From the NCBI GenBank assembly GCA_964585305.1, contig CAZPDM010000023.1, forward strand, positions 1 through 50,656: DNA of 50,656 nucleotides. Reading direction: 5' to 3'. The notes under the pieces were generated by a model. The model saw only the letters and a program-made list of their open reading frames with translations. It was not told the DNA's origin and ran no database searches. Both the position numbers and the translations under genes were made by a program. The number at the start of each line of letters is the position of its first letter. The first letter of the stretch is position 1. Shown piece by piece: positions 15,635 through 24,791 of the stretch. The stretch is from CAZPDM01 sp964585305. GTDB taxonomy: Bacteria > Planctomycetota > Uabimicrobiia > Uabimicrobiales > JABWCH01.

Positions 15635-15662
15635 ATTATATCATTTTATTTAAATTTGTCAA
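15635..15662 (-). promoter_or_regulatory. Promoter of the tRNA-Ala gene
   Basis: Minus-strand TTGACA (15657-15662), 16-nt spacer, TATAAT (15635-15640); both boxes are perfect consensus. Start expected about 12 nt before the tRNA 5' end. Confidence 0.85.
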
Positions 15663-15753
15663 GTATTTTTTTGATGAAAAATAAAAAAGATATAAGCTAT
15701 TGTTTTTTAATTAGTTAAACTGTAATTTTTTTATAAAAAAAATTGTAAGCATC

Positions 15754-15785
15754 AAAAAATGGCGTGTAAAACACGCCATTTTTTT
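15754..15785. terminator. Bidirectional terminator after the transaldolase gene
   Basis: AAAAAATGGCGTGT / ACACGCCATTTTTT stem with a short loop, with A and T runs on both sides. It serves the minus-strand transaldolase gene. Confidence 0.85.
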
Positions 15786-15825
15786 AACTAAGTTGCTAAA
15801 AGTATTTAGATTTTTTCAACATCAT

Positions 15826-16470
15826 TTATTTTGGAATTTTTGCATAGTCTTTTAAGAAAAGCTCAACACCACGATCTGTTAGTGGGTGCATTAAAATTTT
15901 GTTATAGACGTCATAAGGGATTGTTGCAACGTGGGCACCGGCAAGGGCACTTTCCACAATGTGGATAGGATGGCGGATGCTTGCAACAATAATTTCTGTA
16001 GTAAAGTGGTAGTTGTCATAAATCTTTTTAATTTGAGTGATGAGTTCCATGCCATTTTGAGCGCAATCGTCTAATCTTCCGACAAATGGGCTAATATAAG
16101 TGGCACCAGCTTTTGCAGCCATAAGGGCTTGAAGCGGACTGAAACAAAGTGTTACGTTTGTCTTAATCCCCATGATGGATAATTGTTTTACTGCTCTAAG
16201 TCCATCTTGAGTAATAGGGACTTTAATAACAACATTGCTTCCATATTTGACCAATTGTTTTGCTTCTTCGATCATTTTGTTTGACTCAGTTGCTATGACC
16301 TCAAGACTTACTGGGCCTTGAACTAATTGGCATATTTCTGTTGCAACTTCTTGGAAGGTCCTGCCAGTTTTAGCAACCAAGCTAGGATTTGTTGTTACGC
16401 CATCTAAAAGGCCCATTTCAGCAATTTTTTTAATTTCTTGTGTGTTTGCAGTATCTAAAAAAAATTTCAT
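15826..16470 (-). CDS. tal: Transaldolase (subfamily 3B, Fsa-like)
   Basis: 214 residues, the standard length for the short transaldolase/fructose-6-phosphate aldolase family. MKFFLDTANTQEIKKIAEMGLLDGVTTNPSL is the family start. The Schiff-base lysine is K83 in NVVIKVPITQDGL. The remaining barrel strands (NVTLCFSPLQALMAAKAGATYISPFVGRLDD and IIVASIRHP) are intact. It transfers dihydroxyacetone units in the non-oxidative pentose phosphate pathway, or cleaves fructose-6-phosphate. Single gene with its own terminator. Confidence 0.93.
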   Translation of the reverse strand: MKFFLDTANTQEIKKIAEMGLLDGVTTNPSLVAKTGRTFQEVATEICQLVQGPVSLEVIATESNKMIEEAKQLVKYGSNVVIKVPITQDGLRAVKQLSIMGIKTNVTLCFSPLQALMAAKAGATYISPFVGRLDDCAQNGMELITQIKKIYDNYHFTTEIIVASIRHPIHIVESALAGAHVATIPYDVYNKILMHPLTDRGVELFLKDYAKIPK

Positions 16471-16546
16471 AAAAATTATATGCAGCTTATATCAATAGAA
16501 AAATCTTTCTTAGAAATAAGACGCATATCCTTTCTTTTTTAATCGA

Positions 16547-17800
16547 TTATTTAATTTTATTGGCTCTATCTAAAAGTGTTTTTAATCCCAAAAGCTGTCT
16601 TTGCCAATCCATAGTTTTTTGTTGCCAATTTAATACAGAAGGAAGTTTTCTGGCTTCTTCAATCGATATGTTATTTTTAGTCATAAGAGTTTGGGTTTGA
16701 AGGAAATTTGCTTCTTTCGCAAGTCGAACGCCTTCTTCATAAAATGCAATGGATGTTTTGAGTTTAAGCTTATATTGACTAGGATTTTTTTCTACTGTTC
16801 TTGCTTCTTTGTAAGCCAGAATTCCTCTTTGGCATTGTTTTTCTGCTTTTGCCCAAAGCTCCAGATATGATTCCGTAACAACAGGTTTTATAGGTTCTTT
16901 TTCTGGGGTAGTTATAACAGGTTTATCTGGGACAACAGGTTTATCTGGGATAACAGGTTTATCTGGGACAACAGGTTTGTCTGGGATAACAGGTTTGTCT
17001 GGGATAACAGGTTTGTCTGGGATAACAGGTTTGTCTGGTACAACAGGTTTGTCTGGGATAACAGGGGTATCTGGTACAACAGGTTTGTCTGGGATAACAG
17101 GGGTATCTGGTACAACAGGTTTGTCTGGTACAACAGGTTTGTCTGGTATAACAGGTTTGTCAATATTAGGAATAGTTGTTTTATCTGGAGTTGTCTTATC
17201 TTTTAGGAAACCGATCATCAAAACTACTGCTAAAATAGCCAGGATTACAACAAATATTGCTGCCAATTTTAGACGAGTACTATTTATATTTGCATTTTCT
17301 TTTTTTGCTGAGCCATTTGAAGCAATTGATTTAGAAGCGACTGGTTTGGTTACTTTAGCTAATCCTACAGGAGTTCCATATTGTTTTGGTTCTTGTTTGT
17401 ATCTTGGTTTATTAGATATTTCGCTTGATTTAGATTTTTGGGCTTGATTTGGAACATCTATGTCTAAATTGACTAATGCTGTAGCAAGCATGTTCAAAGG
17501 GTTTAAATTTGGCGGTTCAACTTTCATTGTGGGCTGTTGCAAAACTTCAATTACAGATTCTTCGTAAAATAAATTATTTTCTCTAAAAGCTTTTCCATCG
17601 CTAATAGCAAAGGTTTGCTCTTTTTCTTCTAAGTTCCGTAATCCAGGGCCTGCAACATAGCCGTCAGAGATGCTAATAATTTGACTATCTTCAGTAAGTG
17701 GAATTTCTCCGCATACTGGACAGTAGATAGTTAATAAGTTTGTTGAACTTTCTGGGACTTCTAACTCTTTGAAGCATTTTGGGCATGTTTTTTTTTGCAT
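16547..17800 (-). CDS. Zinc-ribbon membrane protein with PDKPV repeat stalk
   Basis: 417 residues from the ATG at 17800 (MQKKTCPKCF), preceded by ggga. N-terminal zinc ribbon: Cys-Pro-x-Cys (CPKC) and Cys-Pro-x-Cys (CPVC) about 18 residues apart. After a low-complexity Ser/Lys/Asn linker, one membrane segment (KLAAIFVVILAILAVVLMIGF). Then a 5-residue repeat, P-D-K-P-(V/I) with some P-D-T-P, about 17 times, which would form an extended stalk on the far side of the membrane. The C-terminal 115 residues look helical. Orientation zinc ribbon in, stalk out is inferred. Function unknown. Confidence 0.75.
   Translation of the reverse strand: MQKKTCPKCFKELEVPESSTNLLTIYCPVCGEIPLTEDSQIISISDGYVAGPGLRNLEEKEQTFAISDGKAFRENNLFYEESVIEVLQQPTMKVEPPNLNPLNMLATALVNLDIDVPNQAQKSKSSEISNKPRYKQEPKQYGTPVGLAKVTKPVASKSIASNGSAKKENANINSTRLKLAAIFVVILAILAVVLMIGFLKDKTTPDKTTIPNIDKPVIPDKPVVPDKPVVPDTPVIPDKPVVPDTPVIPDKPVVPDKPVIPDKPVIPDKPVIPDKPVVPDKPVIPDKPVVPDKPVITTPEKEPIKPVVTESYLELWAKAEKQCQRGILAYKEARTVEKNPSQYKLKLKTSIAFYEEGVRLAKEANFLQTQTLMTKNNISIEEARKLPSVLNWQQKTMDWQRQLLGLKTLLDRANKIK
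16917..17163 (-). repeat. 15-bp tandem repeat coding for PDKPV units
   Basis: In-frame repeats of the 15-bp unit ACAGGTTT(A/G)TCTGG(G/T)A(T/C)A (plus strand), roughly 17 units, with variants that alternate Val/Ile and Lys/Thr. Units with very similar sequence suggest recent expansion or slippage. Confidence 0.8.
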
Positions 17801-17850
17801 AATTTTTCCCAATGAAAATTCTTTTATATTTTTTATTCCTTGATATTTAA

Positions 17851-18339
17851 TTAAGGTGTGGTTGATTTTATAAAGCTTTTCTTCAGCTCTTCTTCAAGTT
17901 CTCGAATTTTTTTCTGGTAGATTTCTAACTTTCTCTTTAGTTCTATTACATCAGCTTCTGAAATAGTTTTAACAGAAGAGAATGGTTGTAGTGTTGCCAT
18001 CCAGAATTTATTCCAAAGATCGACTTGTTGGGACATTTGTTTTTTTAAATTGCTAAAATAGTCAAGACCGCTTGTTAGATATACTCGAAAGAATTCATGA
18101 AGTTGATCTTGTTGCATTCGGATAAGTTGATGTAATGTAGAAGCAGGAAATAAATTTGACAAAGTTTGAAAAATAATTTGTCCTAATGTTTCTTGAGTAA
18201 TATCTTTTTGAGTATCATTATCTAAAACTTTAATCTCCTGTCCGTCTCGAATAAGTTGAGCAAGTTCCTCAAGAGTAATATAACATTTTTTTTCAGTGTC
18301 ATAAAGCCTTCTGTTGCTGTATTTTTTAATTAAAATCAT
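17851..18339 (-). CDS. phaR: PHA synthesis regulator PhaR
   Basis: ATG at 18339 (MILIKKYSNRRLYDT), where the family begins; an upstream extension to 18375 is not conserved. IKKYSNRRLYDTEKKCYITLEELAQLI is the PHB/PHA-accumulation regulator DNA-binding domain. EIKVLDNDTQKDITQETLGQII follows. The C-terminal half is coiled-coil-rich (ELKRKLEIYQKKIRELEEEL). PhaR binds polyhydroxyalkanoate granules and represses phasin genes. Divergent from a phasin-like gene at 18510, consistent with that role. Confidence 0.9.
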   Translation of the reverse strand: MILIKKYSNRRLYDTEKKCYITLEELAQLIRDGQEIKVLDNDTQKDITQETLGQIIFQTLSNLFPASTLHQLIRMQQDQLHEFFRVYLTSGLDYFSNLKKQMSQQVDLWNKFWMATLQPFSSVKTISEADVIELKRKLEIYQKKIRELEEELKKSFIKSTTP

Positions 18340-18368
18340 TTTTTTTCTCAAAAAAAATATTTTTTTTC

Positions 18369-18397
18369 TTGACAAATAGTGAGAAATATATTATATT
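18369..18397 (+). promoter_or_regulatory. Promoter of the phasin-like gene
   Basis: TTGACA (18369-18374), 17-nt spacer, TATATT (18392-18397). It begins 30 bp upstream of the divergent phaR start, so PhaR could repress here. Confidence 0.8.
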
Positions 18398-18509
18398 TTT
18401 GTTCGTAGTTTATGTTGCAGTGCAAAATAAACTAATCTACAAAAAAAATAATTTTATTTATATATTTTATATTTTTACCTGAATTTAAGATTTTGTCAAG
18501 GAGAAAAAA

Positions 18510-18773
18510 ATGAACTTCAATCCTATGTTCAATGAATTCGTCAATATTATGAAAAAAAATTTTGAAACATCTTCTAAATCTACTGCTCTTTTTCAAGAGC
18601 AAAGCGAGCATATTGCAAAATGGATTATGGAACAAGGCGGAAATGTGCAGGCAGAAAGTAAAAAATTTATGGAACAATGGCTAGCATCTATTAAGGAACA
18701 ACAACAACAATATCAAAATAATCTTAATACCCAACTTGATAAATTGGAAAAATATTTTGGGAAAAAAGAGTAA
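18510..18773 (+). CDS. Phasin-like small helical protein
   Basis: 87 residues, ATG with aaggag 6 nt upstream. Amphipathic, no membrane segment: MNFNPMFNEFVNIMKKNFET, then ALFQEQSEHIAKWIMEQGGN and a Gln-rich coiled-coil tail. This length and amphipathic character match small phasins that coat polyhydroxyalkanoate granules. The divergent phaR supports the call. The PHA synthase genes are not in the window. Confidence 0.65.
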   Translation: MNFNPMFNEFVNIMKKNFETSSKSTALFQEQSEHIAKWIMEQGGNVQAESKKFMEQWLASIKEQQQQYQNNLNTQLDKLEKYFGKKE

Positions 18774-18783
18774 TGTTAAAAAA

Positions 18784-18810
18784 AACGTACTAGAAAAATT
18801 CTAGTACGTT
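18784..18810. terminator. Bidirectional terminator between phasin-like and kinase genes
   Basis: AACGTACTAGAA / TTCTAGTACGTT 12-bp perfect stem, 3-nt loop, A run before and T run after. Serves the phasin-like gene and the convergent sensor-kinase gene. Confidence 0.9.
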
Positions 18811-18812
18811 TT

Positions 18813-21272
18813 TTATTTTTTATCAAGAACACTTCGTATTTTTTTTATAAGCAAGATAGGTGAAAAGGGCTTTTCAATAAAATTTAGATTTTCACATAAT
18901 ATGCCATGTTCTGAAATAACGTTTGCAGTATAGCCAGACATAAAAAGGTATTTGATATTTGGACGTATGGATTCTATTTTTTCTTTAATTTCTTTTCCAT
19001 TCATTTTAGGCATTACAACATCTGAAAGAAGCAGATGAATTTCTCCTGGCCAATTTTTAGCAATAGATATAGATTCTATTGGGTTTGATGTTGCTAAGAC
19101 TGTATAACCATACTTTTTAAGTATTGTTTTTCCTAAATTGAGAATAGATATTTCATCTTCTACAAAAAGAATTGTTTCTGTTCCAACTAAAAAAGATTGT
19201 TCTATAATATTTTTCTGCTTTAAATTTTCTTCTTCTTTTAAAGCACGTGGTAAATAAATTTTAAATGTTGTTCCTTGATTTAATTCACTATAAATATTGA
19301 TAAATCCTTTATTTTGATGGACAATACCATAAACTGTACTCAATCCTAATCCTGTGCCTTTTCCTAAATCTTTGGTAGTAAAAAATGGTTCGAATATATG
19401 AGACATAGCTTCTTTTCCAATGCCTACTCCAGTGTCACTTACTGCAATCATAACATATTCTCCAGGCACAAAATCTAATTGTCTGTTCTGGTATAAATTG
19501 TCCAAAACTACATTTTCGGTCTCAATAATAATTGTTCCGGATTTTATAATGGCATCTCTAGCGTTGACAATTAAATTTGCTAAAATCTGATCTATTTGAA
19601 CAGGATCTATATATACTTTCCACAGTATAGGAGAAGGTTTCCATAATAGTTCTATATTTTCTCCAATCAATCTCTTAAGCATTTTCTGCATCCCGAAAAC
19701 TACTTCATTTATATCTATTATTTTAGGATTGATAATTTGCTTTCTTGCAAAGGCTAAAAGTTGTTGAGTTAATGCAGCAGAATGTTCAGCAGCTTTTCTA
19801 ATTTCAGAAATATTTTCATAAATAGATGAATTCGGATCGATTTGCAACGATATTAAATCGGCATGTCCTATAATTACAGAAAGCATATTGTTAAAATCAT
19901 GAGCAATACCGCCAGCTAAACGACCAATAGATTCCATTTTTTGAGCTTGAAACAATTGTGCTTGAAGCTCTTCATTTTTCTTTCTATCCGAGACATCTGC
20001 ACCAATTCCAATAACTCCTGTTATGTTTCCATTTATATCTTTTACAGGAGCATACCATGCTTGGAAAGTAATCCCTTGTACATCAATACAACTTTTTATT
20101 TCTTCTCCGGATAAAGCTCTTTTAATATGTTCGATTATATCTGGAATATTTTTATAAACTTCAAAAACAGAACTTCCAACAACTTGCCCAGGTTTGAGTC
20201 CTAACAATGCTAAACCATGTCCCTCTGAAAGAGTAAAAATTCCATTATGATCTGTAGCAAACAATACTACGGGAACATTACTGATCACACCACTTAACAT
20301 TGCGATATTTTCTGCAAGTAGTTTTTCAGCATTTATTCTTGCAATAGTATCGCCAATGAGAGTAGCAGTAGTTTCTAATATTTTACAAGTATTTTCTGAA
20401 ATAGAGTCATATTTATGCGAGGCTAAATTTAAACTTGCGATAATTTTATCTTGATGTTTAATGGGAATGATTGCAACAGAACGAAGCCCTTCTTGAGATA
20501 AAGGAGAATCTATTTGCAATTCTATATAGTTTAAATATATTGGCTTGCCCTTCATCAATAAATTAATTCTGTCTATATGATTATCATAATAGACAATATT
20601 ATTTATAAATTTATCCGGTAAATTTTTATGAGCCAAAAGGTTTAATTGGCATTTCTTTTCATTAAATAAGTAAACTCCGCAACAATCAATATTTTCTGTT
20701 GTAATTAAGATATTCATAATATAATTAGCTGCAGTAAGTAAATCTTTTGCGGAACTTAATGCTAAGGCTAAATTATGTTGAATGCGCAAGAGATGTTCTG
20801 CTTCTTTTCGTTGAGTAATTTCTCTTATTTGACAATGTATTTCCGTTAGTTTTTTTTCTTCATCAAAAAGAAGATGACCATATACATCTACCCATATAAT
20901 TTTATTGTTTTTATGAAACATCCTATGTTCAATATGATATTGATTTTCTCCATTTTTTATACTTTTTCCTATTAAATTTAATGTTTCGTTATATTCATCG
21001 GATGGAATGTAAAGGGAAACTTTTTTTCCAATTACTTCTTCAGGTAAATATCCTAGTAATTTAAAAACAGGTGGTGTTACATATAATATCGTACCATCAA
21101 TAGAAATTTTGGCTATAATATCTGGAGTATTTTCAATCAAAAAACAATAAAAAGATTCTCGTTCTTGACAAGTGGAAAGTTTTTTTTCTAATTCTTGAAT
21201 TTTCTTTTTATGAGAAATGAGTTCTTGTTCTAAGTTTTCTTTTCTACCTTCATTATCTTTATTATTATTCAT
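18813..21272 (-). CDS. Hybrid sensor histidine kinase (PAS-GAF-PAS-HK-REC)
   Basis: 819 residues from ATG 21272 (MNNNKDNEGRKEN); a longer TTG start at 21293 exists. Order: coiled coil, PAS (YCFLIENTPDIIAKISIDG; about 50-165), GAF (about 175-325), PAS (GVISNVPVVLFATDHNG; 335-440), HisKA with phospho-acceptor His in RLAGGIAHDFNNMLSVII (about 460), HATPase with N, G1 and G2 boxes (VNARDA, DTGVGIG, GKGTGLGLSTVYG), and a C-terminal receiver with Asp in LLLSDVVMPKMNG and Lys in IEKPF. No membrane segment is seen, so it is cytoplasmic. No output regulator is adjacent. Confidence 0.93.
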   Translation of the reverse strand: MNNNKDNEGRKENLEQELISHKKKIQELEKKLSTCQERESFYCFLIENTPDIIAKISIDGTILYVTPPVFKLLGYLPEEVIGKKVSLYIPSDEYNETLNLIGKSIKNGENQYHIEHRMFHKNNKIIWVDVYGHLLFDEEKKLTEIHCQIREITQRKEAEHLLRIQHNLALALSSAKDLLTAANYIMNILITTENIDCCGVYLFNEKKCQLNLLAHKNLPDKFINNIVYYDNHIDRINLLMKGKPIYLNYIELQIDSPLSQEGLRSVAIIPIKHQDKIIASLNLASHKYDSISENTCKILETTATLIGDTIARINAEKLLAENIAMLSGVISNVPVVLFATDHNGIFTLSEGHGLALLGLKPGQVVGSSVFEVYKNIPDIIEHIKRALSGEEIKSCIDVQGITFQAWYAPVKDINGNITGVIGIGADVSDRKKNEELQAQLFQAQKMESIGRLAGGIAHDFNNMLSVIIGHADLISLQIDPNSSIYENISEIRKAAEHSAALTQQLLAFARKQIINPKIIDINEVVFGMQKMLKRLIGENIELLWKPSPILWKVYIDPVQIDQILANLIVNARDAIIKSGTIIIETENVVLDNLYQNRQLDFVPGEYVMIAVSDTGVGIGKEAMSHIFEPFFTTKDLGKGTGLGLSTVYGIVHQNKGFINIYSELNQGTTFKIYLPRALKEEENLKQKNIIEQSFLVGTETILFVEDEISILNLGKTILKKYGYTVLATSNPIESISIAKNWPGEIHLLLSDVVMPKMNGKEIKEKIESIRPNIKYLFMSGYTANVISEHGILCENLNFIEKPFSPILLIKKIRSVLDKK

Positions 21273-21325
21273 AATTTTCACACTGGCAATCAATTAAGAA
21301 AAACAGTGTCCTTTTTAAATAATAA

Positions 21326-21354
21326 TTGTTGACTTTACTAATTTAAAATATAAT
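21326..21354 (+). promoter_or_regulatory. Candidate promoter of the alcohol dehydrogenase gene
   Basis: TTGTTG (21326-21331), 17-nt spacer, TATAAT (21349-21354). About 120 nt leader before the ATG at 21477. It may also influence the divergent kinase gene. Confidence 0.55.
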
Positions 21355-21476
21355 CTTTTTCTATAGGTTATCCGAAATTTAAGTTTTAGTCAAGCATAAA
21401 ATGTTTTTTGTAGTTGAATTTGAAGAAAATTTTTAGAAGGGATTATTTTTTTAAATCTAAGTTCTAGGAGTTATTT

Positions 21477-22688
21477 ATGTTTTTATTTAAGCTGTATTGC
21501 AGATTGTATCAAATTATTTTGAAAATAGTTTCTCCATTATTACCTTGGAGAGAACCTGCTCTTCTTGAAGGTGCTGGAAGTTTATCTCAAGCATCAAATC
21601 TTATTAAAAGCCAAGGGATTCATCGACTTCTTATTGTAACAGATCAGGGGATAATAAAGGTTGGACTTATAGAAAATCTTCTTAATAAACTTAAAGAGAG
21701 TAATATTGAATATTTTATATTTAGCGAAACGGTTCCAAATCCAACTATTGAAAATATTGAGAATGCAGCAAATATATATGTAAATAACAACTGCCAAGCG
21801 TTGCTTTCATTTGGAGGAGGCTCTTCTATAGATTGTGCAAAAGGAGTGGGCGTAAAAATTACACGGCCAAACAAGCCAATATCTTCTATGCGTGGAATAC
21901 TTAAAGTCCGAAGAAAATTGCCATTGCATTTTGTCATTCCTACAACAGCCGGGACTGGGAGTGAAGCAACTTTAGCAGCAGTTATTTCTAATCCTGCAAC
22001 GCATGAAAAATATGCGATAAGCGATCCTTCGCTTATTCCTGATTTCGCAATTCTTGATCCTGAGTTAACTTTAAAATTGCCTCCACATATTACATCAACT
22101 ACAGGAATGGATGCTCTTACTCATGCAGTTGAAGCCTTTATTGGAAAAAGTAATACAAAAAAAACTGAACAAGATAGCATAGAAGCCATTCGTTTGATTT
22201 TTGAGAATTTGGTTGCAGTATATAAAAATAGTATGGATGTTGAAAAAAGAGGAAAAATGCTTAAGGCGTCATATTTTGCAGGTAAAGCATTTACGCGGGC
22301 ATATATTGGATATAATCATGCAATTGCTCATACATTAGGCGCGTTTTATTCTATTCCACATGGTCTGGCAAATGCAATTATATTGCCACATTTGCTTAAA
22401 TATTATGGAACTTCAATTGAAGAAAAAATTGCTATATTGGGACGTAAATCTGGAGTAATAGAAAACAACTTATCTAATTCCGAAGCAACTCAAGCATTTA
22501 TCAACCTTATAAAGAAAATGAACTTTGAAATGAATATCCCTGAATTTGTCAAGGAAATTCAAGAAAAAGATATTCCCCAAATGGTCAATCGCGCATTTGC
22601 TGAAGGAAATCCGCTTTATCCAGTCCCCAGAATATTTTGTAAAAAAGAATTTACAAAGCTTTATTATATTATCAGCGGACGGAAATAA
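21477..22688 (+). CDS. Iron-containing alcohol dehydrogenase
   Basis: 403 residues, ATG with taggag upstream. NAD-binding GGGSSIDCAKGVG (about 112-124) and TTAGTGSEAT; iron ligands in GMDALTHAVEAF, GYNHAIAHTLGAF and PHGLANAIILPH. Group III Fe-ADHs interconvert alcohols and aldehydes, and act mainly in fermentative reduction or in 4-hydroxybutyrate or propanediol metabolism. Substrate cannot be told from sequence. An atypical hydrophobic N-terminus (FLFKLYCRLYQIILKIVSPLLPW) precedes the Rossmann part. Confidence 0.9.
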   Translation: MFLFKLYCRLYQIILKIVSPLLPWREPALLEGAGSLSQASNLIKSQGIHRLLIVTDQGIIKVGLIENLLNKLKESNIEYFIFSETVPNPTIENIENAANIYVNNNCQALLSFGGGSSIDCAKGVGVKITRPNKPISSMRGILKVRRKLPLHFVIPTTAGTGSEATLAAVISNPATHEKYAISDPSLIPDFAILDPELTLKLPPHITSTTGMDALTHAVEAFIGKSNTKKTEQDSIEAIRLIFENLVAVYKNSMDVEKRGKMLKASYFAGKAFTRAYIGYNHAIAHTLGAFYSIPHGLANAIILPHLLKYYGTSIEEKIAILGRKSGVIENNLSNSEATQAFINLIKKMNFEMNIPEFVKEIQEKDIPQMVNRAFAEGNPLYPVPRIFCKKEFTKLYYIISGRK

Positions 22689-22723
22689 TTTAATATGGCA
22701 AAACCTCAAATAACTATTTAAAA

Positions 22724-22752
22724 TTGACTTAGAATAGAGATTTTATTATAAT
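22724..22752 (+). promoter_or_regulatory. Promoter of the membrane protein gene at 22793
   Basis: TTGACT (22724-22729), 17-nt spacer, TATAAT (22747-22752). Confidence 0.75.
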
Positions 22753-22792
22753 AAGCATTCTTCTATTAACACACATTATAATGGAGTTTAGA

Positions 22793-23425
22793 ATGTCAGA
22801 ATATGCTTCCAAAGCCTTAGCGATATTGCGCTCGGGTGATTTTTTTCAGTGGTATATCATACCATTGTTAGCATTTGTAGTATATGTATATGCTGTAGAA
22901 ATTGAACGTAAAAATTGGAACTTAGTATTTGCCGGATTAGCTTTTTGGGGAATGGATTGGTTTAACGAAATATGGAACGGTTTGTTTTTTCATTTTTCTC
23001 AATATGCTCCAGTGTGGGGTGCTCCGGGAAAAACAGCATTTCTTATTTTAATTGGGCTTAATATTGAAATTTGTTTCATGTTTGCAGTTGCTGGAATTGT
23101 TTTTTCCAAAATGCTTCCTCAAGACAAAAATATGAAAATTTGTGGGATAAATAATCGTATTTTTTTTGCTATAGCTAATTCTATTTTTTGTGTGATTGTA
23201 GAAATTTTTTTAAACGGAGCAAATGCTTTAACTTGGGATTATTCATGGTGGTGTGCAAAAGTTCCATTTTTAATTGTTATCTTTGGATATTTGCATTTCT
23301 TTTTAGTAGCGTTTTGGGTTTTTGACATGGAAAGTATTCGAAAAAAAATAACTGTAGTTGGGATTATTTATATATTTGATATTATTTGTCTTATTGTATT
23401 TGCTGGAATTTTGAAATGGATTTAA
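22793..23425 (+). CDS. Integral membrane protein of unknown function
   Basis: 210 residues from ATG 22793 (MSEYASKALAI), with ggag 7 nt upstream; an ATG 12 nt earlier lies inside that ribosome binding site. Six predicted hydrophobic helices (WYIIPLLAFVVYVYAV, LVFAGLAFWGMDWFNEIW, FLILIGLNIEICFMFAVAGIVF and three more). Polar/Trp-rich loops WFNEIWNGLFF and TWDYSWWCAKVP are noteworthy. I do not recognise the family. Short spacing (15 nt) to the next gene suggests an operon. Confidence 0.7.
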   Translation: MSEYASKALAILRSGDFFQWYIIPLLAFVVYVYAVEIERKNWNLVFAGLAFWGMDWFNEIWNGLFFHFSQYAPVWGAPGKTAFLILIGLNIEICFMFAVAGIVFSKMLPQDKNMKICGINNRIFFAIANSIFCVIVEIFLNGANALTWDYSWWCAKVPFLIVIFGYLHFFLVAFWVFDMESIRKKITVVGIIYIFDIICLIVFAGILKWI

Positions 23426-23440
23426 TTTATCGGAGTTGCC

Positions 23441-24742
23441 ATGCCTGAAATACGTCTATATCCTTTGATTATTCAAACTTGGCTACAAGGACGCGGAGCT
23501 TCTTTATTAAGTGGCCAATTTCATGATGCTCAAATTTTAAAATGGGCTAAAGAAGAAGTACTAAAATGGAATGATCCTCGGTGTCCACAAGAAAATGAAG
23601 TTTTATTTCGACAAATAGAATTAGGTTCTATGTATTATCTTTGGGGAATTATTCGCTGTGGAGGAATTGAAGATCACGGACGTTCTTTTATTGAAATTCG
23701 CGCAATTTTATTAGATAGACAAGCTATTTTACCAACTAAAGAAGAGCTGCAAAAAATATTGATAGAGTTTGATTTTAAAAATATTACTGATTTAAATGCT
23801 TGGAATATTTCACTTCCTATTTTTGAACCTCAAAAAAATAATCCAGAAACTGAAAAAAATCTTCCATCAATTAAAATTGAACTTTTGCCGATTGTTGAAA
23901 AAATATGTAAAATATTACCTAAAATAGCTAATTGGGTTCTCTCAAAAATTTTGAACAAAATATTGAGATATTTGCGTCCATTATGGAATTTTTTTCCTAA
24001 TCTTTGGAAACATAAAGAAGAATTGGCAAAAAATTCTAAACAATCTGTTTCTTATGTATGGCAACATCGTCAAGAAATCTGGCAAGGTGCTTGTACACAA
24101 GTTAAAGATTTTCGAGAACATCCTGATAAAATTTTGCCATGTTGCTGGAGTTTTTTAAAAGAATTATTTACTAAAAAGTTATTTTATACATTAAAAATAT
24201 TTTTATTTATTATAGTATTTTTGATGATTCTAGCTTGGTTATGGCCAGTTTCTTCAATTCCCCAGCAACCTACTAAACATATTGTTCCTGTACAAAATCC
24301 TAATGATGTTTTTATGCAAATTAAGAATCTTGATGAAAATCGAAATAACAATAAATATTCTTGGTTAGACTTTCAAAAAAAATGCGAAGAATTAAAAATA
24401 TTAACAAATAAACAAATTTTGGAAGGTCAATTTTTTCTAAATAATACAGCAAATTCTGCAACAATATGGGAAAAAATTCGTCTTCCCAAAAAAGCTACAA
24501 AAATTACTCCAGAAAATTGGGAATGCTGCATTATATTAGATAATCAACAATATCGAATAGATATAAGTTCGGTATTTTCAGAATTTATCTTATTTTCTCA
24601 GAGAGAAATCGTAGTTGAATACCAAGATATTGGTATAACATTATATGTTGATGGAAAAAATGGAAAAGTTCGTGTTGTAGAAAATTTACAAGATAGTGTT
24701 AGCGATATTAGCTATGTAATTATTCAATTTCCAAAAAAATAA
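23441..24742 (+). CDS. Unknown protein with one central membrane segment
   Basis: 433 residues, ATG; ribosome binding site cggag. N-terminal 110 residues are soluble and contain FHDAQILKWAKEEVLKW and IRCGGIEDHGRSFIEIRAIL. A basic helical stretch is followed by a membrane segment (TLKIFLFIIVFLMILAWLWP, about residues 249-268). The C-terminal 160 residues would be on the far side and look beta-rich. I do not recognise a family. It is the second gene after 22793 and ends at a strong terminator. Confidence 0.65.
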   Translation: MPEIRLYPLIIQTWLQGRGASLLSGQFHDAQILKWAKEEVLKWNDPRCPQENEVLFRQIELGSMYYLWGIIRCGGIEDHGRSFIEIRAILLDRQAILPTKEELQKILIEFDFKNITDLNAWNISLPIFEPQKNNPETEKNLPSIKIELLPIVEKICKILPKIANWVLSKILNKILRYLRPLWNFFPNLWKHKEELAKNSKQSVSYVWQHRQEIWQGACTQVKDFREHPDKILPCCWSFLKELFTKKLFYTLKIFLFIIVFLMILAWLWPVSSIPQQPTKHIVPVQNPNDVFMQIKNLDENRNNNKYSWLDFQKKCEELKILTNKQILEGQFFLNNTANSATIWEKIRLPKKATKITPENWECCIILDNQQYRIDISSVFSEFILFSQREIVVEYQDIGITLYVDGKNGKVRVVENLQDSVSDISYVIIQFPKK

Positions 24743-24756
24743 GAATCAAAAAAAAA

Positions 24757-24778
24757 AACCTCGCTTAAAGGCGAGGTT
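24757..24778. terminator. Rho-independent terminator
   Basis: AACCTCGC / GCGAGGTT 8-bp stem, 6-nt loop, A run before and T run after; serves the plus-strand gene and the convergent lipoprotein gene. Confidence 0.9.
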
Positions 24779-24791
24779 TTTTTGTTAAACC

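Noticed and set aside
16917..17163. Repeat region resembling a CRISPR array at first sight
   Set aside because: Units are 15 bp, in frame and contiguous with no spacers; they encode P-D-K-P-V.
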